From: Halotia branconii CENA392
Lineage (GTDB): Bacteria > Cyanobacteriota > Cyanobacteriia > Cyanobacteriales > Nostocaceae
Length of the DNA: 64,000 nt
Assembly (NCBI RefSeq): GCF_029953635.1
Contig: NZ_CP124543.1
Span: 785,455-849,454, forward strand
Reading direction: 5' to 3'
Position 1 is the first letter of the stretch, and each line of letters begins with the position of its first letter. A model generated the notes under the pieces. That model made no database searches, had not been told where the DNA came from, and saw only the letters and a program-made list of their open reading frames with translations. The position numbers were made by a program, and so were the translations under genes. Below are positions 19,001 to 25,163 of this stretch, piece after piece.

Positions 19001-19982
19001 TGTTAACCTAGCTGCTCAAGCCAAAGAAATCGATTTGAGTTGGGAATTAGATCGCGAAAATTTAGAGTCTGCTGCACCACAAGCCCAAATTTTGCCAAGT
19101 TCAGAGAGTGGATTAATTGAAGCAAAACATCCAAATTCAAGTTTATTGGTTTCCGGTGATGGCGAACGCTTACAGCAAATCATCTGGAATCTACTATCTA
19201 ATGCTATCAAATTTACCAATCGCGGCGGTAAGGTAAAAATTAAGCTGTCAATTGTTAGTAGTCAAGACAAGTACCAGACAACCGAAAACTATGCTCAGAT
19301 TCAAGTAATTGACACAGGCATGGGTATCAGTCAGCAATTTCTTCCTTATGTGTTTGATCGATTTCGTCAAGCTGATAGTTCTAGTACTAGATCACACGGC
19401 GGATTAGGGCTAGGGTTAGCGATTGTCCGTCATTTAGTCGAATTACATGGCGGTAGCGTTCATGTATATAGTCAAGGCGAAGGGCAAGGAGCAACGTTTA
19501 CAGTCAAATTACCTCTATTATTGCCAACTACAGAGATGGTTGTGGAGGCAAAAAGTGGGAGTCAACCAGAAGATTTCATTCCTCCAAATCTCAGTTCTTC
19601 TCTATCAGGTGTGCGGGTATTAGTTGTAGATGACGAGGCCGATACCCGTGACTTTATTTTTACAGTCCTCCAACAGTGTCAAGCCGAAGTGCGAGTAGTT
19701 GCATCGGTACAAGAAGCGTTGCAAGTAATTTCACAGTGGAAACCAGATGTTTTAGTGAGTGACATTGGTATGCCTGAAGAAGATGGTTACTCTTTAATCC
19801 GTAAATTGCGATCGCAGTCACCAGAACAAGGCGGTAAAATTCCCGCAGCAGCCTTAACAGCTTATGCCAGAGCCGAAGATCGGATGCGGGCTATCAAAGA
19901 AGGTTATCAACTGCATTTGCCTAAACCCATTGAGCCAGCTGAATTAGCGACAGTGGTTGCTAGCCTAGTGGGGCGGACTTGA
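16053..19982 (+). CDS. Hybrid sensor histidine kinase (membrane, PAS x3, GAF, HisKA, HATPase, receiver)
   Basis: A 1309-aa kinase. Residues about 15-300 hold seven or eight membrane segments, a MASE-like integral sensor. Then PAS 1 (about 320-430, 'FVDSNVIGILFADVYGGIQQAN'), PAS 2 (about 445-575), PAS 3 (about 580-705), GAF (about 720-885) and HisKA with 'LAILSHELRSPLNAILGW', phospho-acceptor His906. The HATPase domain (about 1010-1170) has 'NLLSNAIKFTNRGG', 'DTGMGIS' and 'GGLGLGLAIV'. A C-terminal receiver (about 1185-1305) has 'VLVVDDEADTR' and phospho-acceptor Asp1237 in 'VLVSDIGMPEEDG'. It should relay phosphate internally from His to Asp. No separate response regulator is adjacent. The insert at 1040-1060 inside the kinase core is a variable loop. 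Start ATG at 16053, with AGAGGCGG about 15 bases before it. Confidence 0.93.
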   Translation: MLKVNRLRSQDLHNLVVVQVAGAIAILVGGLVLLGRYFRLELPQAVFFGSSVVMKANTALCFLLSGISLWLLVRVSRENSKSEKTQDKRNSSRRRLFYLKLYRGFAAVPGLIGLLTLVQYFVSLVGDAPITIVAFRPELMGLNTALNFILLSRSLDLLLHPKTQRSYWYAQILSAIAAVISVQAVVGYAYKVQVLYGIVPYTRTMELYTALTFIVLCIGLLWVHTEQGFMRVIMSDTYGGLLARRLLIAAIAVPFLLGWLIVEGQQAGSYGPAFAISIFAIVLIVIFVILVWQSAAVIERLSRQHDQTQKELKAYEEKLRSFVDSNVIGILFADVYGGIQQANDEFLEMIGYTREDLLTGRLSWSNITPPEHLHLDAQSILEAQANPKGTCIPYEKEFICQDGSRVPVLVGYVLLGEKREESVAFILNLSERKQAKEQIVKLNKDLQRRVTEFQTLLEVIPIGIGIAEDPECQTIKVNPAFADLLGISPNVNASLSAPSHERPTNFKVYREGRELSAKELPMQYSAAYGVEFVNCEFDIVHENGRVVNLLEYVAPLFDEEGNTRGAVGAFLDITERKQAEVTLRNQHKWLEDVLNLMPIPLLFIEPETARVIFANRAADEIAGGKFPQNIPAEEYHTAYYCTDTAGDAIPNDQMPGVRVARGERLDGLEIDWHTSRGVRSLHIFADSLPAMHGYPATCVLAFQDITNLKEIEKALSLGYERLQLLFSTANDLLSSQEPAVLLDSVFQKLKEQIGLDIYFNYLVEDNSQVMRLTSYTGFSEELAKEIEWLKFGQAVCGAVAQGRCPISLENVQQSTDPKTELIRSLGVNAYYSYPLIAQGRLLGTLSFGSRSRSRFTDNQRGMMQAVCDQIVIAIERAILIASLQRQTEQLSEANRMKDEFLAILSHELRSPLNAILGWSQLLRSRKLSETQTAKALETIERNARAQTQLIEDLLDISRMIRGKLRLNVRTCNLVSLVESAIETVNLAAQAKEIDLSWELDRENLESAAPQAQILPSSESGLIEAKHPNSSLLVSGDGERLQQIIWNLLSNAIKFTNRGGKVKIKLSIVSSQDKYQTTENYAQIQVIDTGMGISQQFLPYVFDRFRQADSSSTRSHGGLGLGLAIVRHLVELHGGSVHVYSQGEGQGATFTVKLPLLLPTTEMVVEAKSGSQPEDFIPPNLSSSLSGVRVLVVDDEADTRDFIFTVLQQCQAEVRVVASVQEALQVISQWKPDVLVSDIGMPEEDGYSLIRKLRSQSPEQGGKIPAAALTAYARAEDRMRAIKEGYQLHLPKPIEPAELATVVASLVGRT

Positions 19983-19983
19983 G

Positions 19984-20185
19984 AAGAAGCAGGGGAAGCA
20001 GGGGAAGCAGGGGAGGCAGGGGAGGCAAGAAGAATAACCACTGACCACTGACCACACTTCGACTACGCTCAGTGCATCGCTGACCACTGACCACTGACCA
20101 CACTTCGACTACGCTCAGTGCATCGCTGACTAATGACCAATGACCACACTTCAACTACGCTCAGTGCATCGCTGACTAATGACCA
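19984..20185. repeat. Tandem 9-mers followed by three copies of the dispersed repeat
   Basis: AAGCAGGGG-type 9-base units run from 19988 to 20028, then CACTTCGACTACGCTCAGTG plus CATCGCTGAC occurs at about 20053, 20100 and 20147 (third copy CACTTCAACTACGC), each separated by TGACCACTGACCA or TGACTAATGACCA words. The orientation is opposite to the copies upstream of the recombinase gene at 21547 and 21908. Confidence 0.85.
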
Positions 20186-20239
20186 ATGAAGAGATATCTT
20201 AACCGAACGGTATTGAGTTCTAAACAGGTTTTTGATAGC

Positions 20240-21535
20240 CTAAAAAATAAAAATAACTTGCAAATTCCATTCTTTATCTTGGCGAATTATCTCTATTTGT
20301 TTAATAAATTCTCGAAAATAAAATCTCCGCTCTGTTTCTGACAAATCTAACCAAAATTGCGGAATTGAAACAGCTTGAGCAACAGAACGCAAGTTAACTG
20401 GGGGCAGAGTTGCCAGTTTTGCCTGGAGGGCTGAAATTTCTGTACGAAGTTTGTAAGCTCTTAATTTAGCTGTTTCAGTATCTAAAACCCCAGTTTCGAT
20501 TAAAGCCGGTAATTGAGCGAGTATTTCTTGCTGACGAGCGATCGCTTGCCCTAAACTCTGCTTAATTGCATCCAACTGGGGAAAATCCATCCCTGCAACT
20601 GCTAAGGGTAAGTCACGGCAAACTTTGTCAATTGTATGTTCTAATATCTCTTGGTAAGGAATAGCCCGACACTTGGGATTTTTAGGACAACTAATAGGAC
20701 GTAAATAAAGATACTCTTTGTTTTGATAGCGCTGAGTGACGCGAGAAACTTTTGTGTGTGACTGACATTCACTACAAATAACTAACCCAGCTAAAGAACG
20801 GGGCGCGCTAGCAGTCCGAGGTGGTAATCGGCTATTACGGCGCAAGAGTCGATCAATTTGGGCAGCTTCTTCTTGAGAAATGATGGGGATATGAGTATCA
20901 CAAATAATTTCCCCATTTTGATAAGCCGTATCACCGCGATAAACGGCATTAGTCAACCAACGCCGTCCAGTAGTGACAGAGATTTTCTTACCGTATTTTT
21001 TTGCTAAGTAACGAACTGCACCTCGTAGAGAACCATAAAGTAAAAAGTTGTCAAAAAAATCTTTGACCACTGGCGAAGTACTGCGATCAATAATATATTT
21101 ATCTTTACCTCTACGGTAGCCATAAGGAACTTTACCGGGTGGAGGTGCAGCATCAAGACGATTGCGGGCGTGTCCTTGACGGATACGGTGGCTGCGTTGC
21201 TGACGTTGGATTTCGTACAGTAATTTCAGTAACTCAGCACGGAGTTGGGAATTTTCAGAAGTGTAAGATTGTTCAGTAGCAAAGATCGCTATCTCCATCG
21301 CTTCGAGTTGATTGAGGCGATCGCTTATTTCTTCTATAGTATCCCCTAATTCTTCCAAGCGACGAATGAGCAGATAATCTGCTGGCTCAGTTTGGCAATC
21401 TGCGAGTAATTTTTGTAATTGCGATCGCTCTTTGCCTAAATCCTCATAAACCCGATCTATCTCCCATCCCCAATTAGCTGGATCAACAGAAGTTTCTAGT
21501 AAAGGGTCACTGTAAGTGTAGGCGATAATTTTCAT
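20240..21535 (-). CDS. Serine-recombinase family protein (XisF-like), degenerate catalytic domain
   Basis: A 431-aa protein with the layout of a large serine recombinase. Residues 1-92 keep the resolvase-fold order ('GWEIDRVYEDLGKERSQLQKLL', 'ADYLLIRRLEELGDTIEEISDRL', 'AIFATEQS'). A recombinase domain spans about 115-235 ('VPYGYRRGKDKY'), a zinc ribbon has Cys254, Cys257, Cys283 and Cys289, and a C-terminal coiled coil covers about 300-400. The catalytic domain is short: the usual Y-x-R-x-S block is 'AYTYSDPL', and the 'LDRLxR' arginines read 'LEELGD', so strand cleavage is doubtful. Cyanobacterial homologues include the XisF excision factor of the fdxN element. No attachment sites or excision target are visible. 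Its first 106 codons are duplicated upstream. Confidence 0.8.
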   Translation of the reverse strand: MKIIAYTYSDPLLETSVDPANWGWEIDRVYEDLGKERSQLQKLLADCQTEPADYLLIRRLEELGDTIEEISDRLNQLEAMEIAIFATEQSYTSENSQLRAELLKLLYEIQRQQRSHRIRQGHARNRLDAAPPPGKVPYGYRRGKDKYIIDRSTSPVVKDFFDNFLLYGSLRGAVRYLAKKYGKKISVTTGRRWLTNAVYRGDTAYQNGEIICDTHIPIISQEEAAQIDRLLRRNSRLPPRTASAPRSLAGLVICSECQSHTKVSRVTQRYQNKEYLYLRPISCPKNPKCRAIPYQEILEHTIDKVCRDLPLAVAGMDFPQLDAIKQSLGQAIARQQEILAQLPALIETGVLDTETAKLRAYKLRTEISALQAKLATLPPVNLRSVAQAVSIPQFWLDLSETERRFYFREFIKQIEIIRQDKEWNLQVIFIF

Positions 21536-21939
21536 TGGTCAGTTGTCAGCGATGCACTGAGCGTAGTCGAAGTGTGGTCAGTAATTTCAGTAACTCAGCA
21601 CGGAGTTGGGAATTTTCAGAAGTGTAAGATTGTTCAGTAGCAAAGATCGCTATCTCCATCGCTTCGAGTTGATTGAGGCGATCGCTTATTTCTTCTATAG
21701 TATCCCCTAATTCTTCCAAGCGACGAATGAGCAGATAATCTGCTGGCTCAGTTTGGCAATCTGCGAGTAATTTTTGTAATTGCGATCGCTCTTTGCCTAA
21801 ATCCTCATAAACCCGATCTATCTCCCATCCCCAATTAGCTGGATCAACAGAAGTTTCTAGTAAAGGGTCACTGTAAGTGTAGGCGATAATTTTCATTGGT
21901 CAGTTGTCAGCGATGCACTGAGCGTAGTCGAAGTGTGGT
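21218..21939. repeat. 361-bp tandem direct duplication
   Basis: Unit 1 at 21218-21578 and unit 2 at 21579-21939 look identical by eye. Each unit contains the first 106 codons of the recombinase gene, 43 bases upstream of its ATG and one copy of the dispersed repeat (CAGCGATGCACTGAGCGTAG and so on). Both units and the sequence after unit 2 begin with CAGT, so the duplication probably arose at a 4-base microhomology. The missing divergence suggests it is recent. Confidence 0.9.
21546..21896 (-). pseudogene. Truncated duplicate of the recombinase 5' end
   Basis: A 116-codon frame whose first 106 codons equal those of the recombinase gene at 20240-21535; the last ten residues (TTLRLRSVHR) and the stop come from the dispersed repeat at the duplication junction. 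It encodes only the degenerate resolvase-like domain. Because the duplicated unit includes only 43 bases upstream of the ATG, both copies have the same immediate leader, and the intact gene may now be transcribed through this fragment. Confidence 0.85.
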
Positions 21940-21944
21940 CAGTG

Positions 21945-22075
21945 GTCAGTTGTTATTCTTGTCTCCTGTGCCTTGGTTGTTGAGCGTAGTCGAAACACTG
22001 CCCCTGTGCCTTGGTTGTTGAGCGTCTTGTACTGAGCGAAGCCGAAGTAAGTCGAAACACTGCCCCTGTGCCTCC
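21945..22075. repeat. Dispersed repeat cluster beside the VOC gene
   Basis: CCTGTGCCTTGGTTGTTGAG occurs twice (about 21966 and 22004), with GCGTAGTCGAAACACTGCCC and CTGAGCGAAGCCGAAGTAAG words. The cluster reaches the stop codon of the VOC gene. Confidence 0.8.
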
Positions 22076-22435
22076 TCACTGCTGACTCAATTCGATAATA
22101 TTCCCATCTGGGTCTTGGGTGAAGAGGGCGGCGCGACCTGAGGCACTGGCTTGAATGGGATAATTTTGATTAAGTAACTCCTGTTTAGCGGTGTCCAAAT
22201 CTGCAACAGAAAAAGCAATGTGTGGATTGCGTCCCCATTTCTCGTTAGGGTTTTCAGTAGGAACAGCTGACGCAACTATAAGGTGGATTTGATAATTGCC
22301 GACTTGATACCATGCACCGAGATACTTCAAGGAGCGATCTATTTTGGATAATCCCAATACTTTGCTATAAAAATGTTCAGAACGTTCTAAATCAGTAACG
22401 AGAATAGCCGCATGAAGACTTTGGGTAATCTGCAT
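22076..22435 (-). CDS. VOC-fold (glyoxalase/dioxygenase superfamily) protein
   Basis: A 119-aa protein with the paired beta-alpha-beta-beta-beta modules of the vicinal-oxygen-chelate fold: 'LHAAILVTDLERSEHFYSKVLGL' (metal His near residue 8), 'NYQIHLIVAS', 'HIAFSVADLDTAKQELLNQNY' and 'ALFTQDPDGNIIELSQQ' (metal Glu near the end). Family members include glyoxalase I, extradiol dioxygenases and resistance proteins that chelate a metal to bind small molecules; the substrate here cannot be read. It is separated by 38 bases from the methyltransferase gene upstream on the same strand, so the two may be co-transcribed. Confidence 0.85.
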   Translation of the reverse strand: MQITQSLHAAILVTDLERSEHFYSKVLGLSKIDRSLKYLGAWYQVGNYQIHLIVASAVPTENPNEKWGRNPHIAFSVADLDTAKQELLNQNYPIQASASGRAALFTQDPDGNIIELSQQ

Positions 22436-22473
22436 TTCTGGTCAGGTGCAATGTAATTAATTGTAATTTTACT

Positions 22474-23169
22474 TTATAAATTCACCATTACCTGAGCTAA
22501 TTCATGAGATAAATTGGTAGCTGATTCTTGACCTTTTCTAAATAAAACACCAGCTAAGAAGTAATAGTTACCAGAATAAAATGCCATTTTGTTTTTTCGT
22601 AAGTTCTCTATGTATTTTTTAACTTTTGGTTCTGAACTATAATATCCAAATTTCAAAGGTAAAATCATAAAGTTTTGGACAAAATAATTATTGTCTTTGG
22701 CTTTTTGAAGCGTACTTAGAGGATTAGAAAAGCTAGATATTAAAACTAATACATTTTTATAATCTAGTGTCAAAAGCTTGTTAGTAATAGTAGCTCCATC
22801 TGTACCTCCAAATAATAGCGGCATATAAATATCTGGATCTGGTGCTGGAATATAAGGTGGATTGGCTACAAGATATTCGGCTTTAGGTTTAAAAGACTTA
22901 AATAAACATGAGTTAGAGATGATGTATTTCTGAGCGAGATTATATTCATCAATTGTAGAATTGGCCAGTTTCCATGCAGAGGTATTTAATTCAAATCCAT
23001 GTACTACAGCATCAAACTTATTTTTCAACAATGAATTAATAATGGGGCTGCCATCTCCTGAGCCAAACTCAACAACAGACTCATTATTTTTGCAATTTCT
23101 GAAAACGAATGTTTCTAAGCAAGTTGAGTAGAAATTCGATTCTTCAGGACAAAAAAAGATATCTTTCAT
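22474..23169 (-). CDS. Class I SAM-dependent methyltransferase, N-methyltransferase-like
   Basis: A 231-aa Rossmann-fold methyltransferase. Motif I 'VVEFGSGDGSPII' binds S-adenosylmethionine (about residues 32-44), an acidic residue closes strand 2 ('VHGFELN'), and motif IV is 'VANPPYIP' (about residue 100), the NPPY signature of enzymes that methylate planar nitrogen, as in PrmC/HemK and N6-adenine methyltransferases. The rest ('GGTDGATITNKLL') also resembles the PrmC arrangement, but there is no N-terminal PrmC helical domain. Substrate unknown: protein glutamine, RNA or a small molecule are all possible. Start ATG at 23169; upstream is a repeat-filled gap. Confidence 0.82.
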   Translation of the reverse strand: MKDIFFCPEESNFYSTCLETFVFRNCKNNESVVEFGSGDGSPIINSLLKNKFDAVVHGFELNTSAWKLANSTIDEYNLAQKYIISNSCLFKSFKPKAEYLVANPPYIPAPDPDIYMPLLFGGTDGATITNKLLTLDYKNVLVLISSFSNPLSTLQKAKDNNYFVQNFMILPLKFGYYSSEPKVKKYIENLRKNKMAFYSGNYYFLAGVLFRKGQESATNLSHELAQVMVNL

Positions 23170-23283
23170 GTTATTGCACTTCCAGCATAATATGCGTATA
23201 ATCAGGTTAGTTAATGCCTAAAATAAAGGCAAAAAACAGCTTTATCAAGCAATTTAAAATAGATGCTCACAAGCATCTACATC

Positions 23284-23565
23284 TATAGGATTAGTATTTG
23301 ATTTTAAAAAAAACTCCGTACACCTAATATCTCTTCTTCTTTGTTACTCGTGGTCACTGAATTTCGACACTTCGATAGGCTACTTCGGCTACGCTCAGGC
23401 TAAACTCAGCACAAGTCAGTGCGGCGCTACGTGGCAATCGAGCGTATCCCTACAGGGAAGCAAACTACGCGTAGCGTCTCGTAGAGAAGTCGAGATTCAA
23501 CTACCGTTTGTCAAAGTGTTTCCTCCATAAACAATTAACATCAAGAATCAAATCAGATTCCTATA
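23284..23565 (-). mobile_element. MITE-like element family 1, copy D (long cargo)
   Basis: On the plus strand it starts TATAGGATTAGTATTTGATT then CTCCGTACACCT, the reverse complement of the right-end block of copies A and B, and ends AATCAAATCAGATTCCTATA. About 190 bases of cargo (23346-23520) consist of the second repeat family (CACTTCGATAGGCTACTTCG, GCTACGCTCAGGCTAAACTC) and GTAGCGTCTCGTAGAGAAG. The element fills most of the gap between the methyltransferase and oxidase genes. Confidence 0.75.
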
Positions 23566-23655
23566 GATAAGTTAGATATACTCAATTGAGAATTTCCAAA
23601 AAATCTGTTATCTTAAATTGCTAATTTTGGGAATTGACTTTTTGGGTAAAGCAGT

Positions 23656-24753
23656 TTATTCAGACTTACGTATTGATTGCACAACAGCTTGAGCTGCGCG
23701 ATCGCCCATTAGTTTTTCCTGGTCGTACCCCAAAACCAATTCCCAAGCATGATCGGGGTATTGTTCTGCTAAAGGCAAAGCCACATCATCTAACATCCAC
23801 TGTCCGTGACGTTCATCTTCTTTGATATGCAGCTCCCAATAACCCATAGCTGCTTCTGACAAACCTAGGCGTTGTGCTGCTGTCAGATAATTTTTGTAAG
23901 CTCCAGGGCCAGCTATCTCAAAATAAGTCAATCCACCATTGTAACGTAAGAAATGGCGTTTGCGCTCAGTTAATAAAAAGTTATGGTTACTACAAGCTAG
24001 AACTTCCCACGGTACTAAGTCAAAGTAACCTTCTGGTTGAGTATTCATGCCAAACTCACTCAGCATTTGGGCAAAAAATGTAGAATGCTTGCGAGACAAG
24101 CGGCCATTGCCATACTCTTCAAGTAATACCCGCACTAGAGTACATTGCACTTCATTCGCAGCACCACCTAAAATCCTGGCAAGACGACTACCTTCTACTA
24201 AACCATCTAAAGAAGCAATTGCTAGCAAGTGACGATAACCAGCTTCAGTCATCTCCTCGCGAATGTATTTACTATTCTCTGACAATGGCGGATCTAAATC
24301 GTTAGAGCTGCGCTCAATTAAAGCTTGTTTGACATCTAGTTGTTTTAATGCTCTCACATCAATTTGCGTTAGTTCCCAGTCTTGCCAAGCAGCCTCAATT
24401 TGGTTACGACATGAATATAAATAAAGCGATCGCTCATTGGTATAATTTTGCAAATCATCATACCAAAATAGCTTTAACCGATTAATTCGATAAAGTATCC
24501 GCTGGAGAAATCTGTGAGCTTGCATGTCACCACAGTCATCTCGATAAGCAGCGCGAATTGCATTCGAGAGTATACGTTCAAATTCATTGACTTTCTCAGC
24601 TTCTACATCGAGGATATTATCTAAATCTTCCGCAGCTAGCAGTTCGATAAATTGCTGCTCAGCGCGGTCATATTTGGTAACTGTTCTTTTTTCTGTTTGC
24701 GTACTCTTTTCTACAATCCCAGCAGTAGGGAACATCGCTAAATTGCTTTGCAT
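23656..24753 (-). CDS. Haem-oxygenase-like diiron oxidase (iron-containing redox enzyme family)
   Basis: A 365-aa, almost all-helical protein. The N-terminal 160 residues are a variable helical extension; residues about 165-350 show the ligand spacing of haem-oxygenase-like diiron enzymes: Glu212/213 and His223 in 'LLEEYGNGRLSRKHSTFF', Glu279 in 'GLTYFEIAG', and His309, Glu312, His316 in 'WELHIKEDERHGQWM'. This superfamily (with UndA, BesC, SznF and CADD as studied members) uses O2 and a labile diiron centre for decarboxylation, C-C cleavage or N-oxygenation of small molecules. The substrate is not predictable here. No tailoring genes are adjacent, though the methyltransferase and VOC genes lie 0.5-1.6 kb downstream on the same strand beyond the MITE-like element. 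Confidence 0.8.
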   Translation of the reverse strand: MQSNLAMFPTAGIVEKSTQTEKRTVTKYDRAEQQFIELLAAEDLDNILDVEAEKVNEFERILSNAIRAAYRDDCGDMQAHRFLQRILYRINRLKLFWYDDLQNYTNERSLYLYSCRNQIEAAWQDWELTQIDVRALKQLDVKQALIERSSNDLDPPLSENSKYIREEMTEAGYRHLLAIASLDGLVEGSRLARILGGAANEVQCTLVRVLLEEYGNGRLSRKHSTFFAQMLSEFGMNTQPEGYFDLVPWEVLACSNHNFLLTERKRHFLRYNGGLTYFEIAGPGAYKNYLTAAQRLGLSEAAMGYWELHIKEDERHGQWMLDDVALPLAEQYPDHAWELVLGYDQEKLMGDRAAQAVVQSIRKSE

Positions 24754-24978
24754 GTAATATTGTCAAACTAGTTTCACCTCTAATACTTAGAGTTTCACAC
24801 TTGTAGGTTTGTGTACCTCTTTCCTTGGTTATAAAGAAACATTCAGTCTGGAAGAAGAATATGGAATAGTAAGCTAATCGTCATTCATTTTTCCAGAATG
24901 ATTCGCTTGTAGTAAGAACTTCAGTTCTACTTTTGTGCAATTTAAATGCACAACAACTTATCAGTAAATGCTTATGGG

Positions 24979-25125
24979 TCACTTGTACTGAGTTTCGACA
25001 CTTCGACAGGCTACTTCGACTACGCTCAGTACAAGTCAGTGCAGCGCTGCGCGGCAATCGAGTTTCGACTACGCTCAACTGCCGCGAAGTCGAGATTCAA
25101 CTACCGCGTAGTCGAAGTATTGGGC
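24979..25125. repeat. Dispersed repeat cluster upstream of the oxidase gene
   Basis: ACTTGTACTGAGTTTCGACA and CTACGCTCAGTACAAGTCAG make an inverted pair around CTTCGACAGGCTACTTCGAC; GTTTCGACTACGCTCAACTG and CGCGTAGTCGAAGTATTGGG follow. Nothing else is visible in the 410-base gap 24754-25163. Confidence 0.75.
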
Positions 25126-25163
25126 ATAGGGCATAAACAGTTATCAGTTATCACTGTTAAGAT

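Noticed and set aside
20240..21939. fdxN-type excision element
   Set aside because: The recombinase resembles XisF, but no fdxN or nif gene and no direct-repeat core sites flank it, and its catalytic residues look lost.
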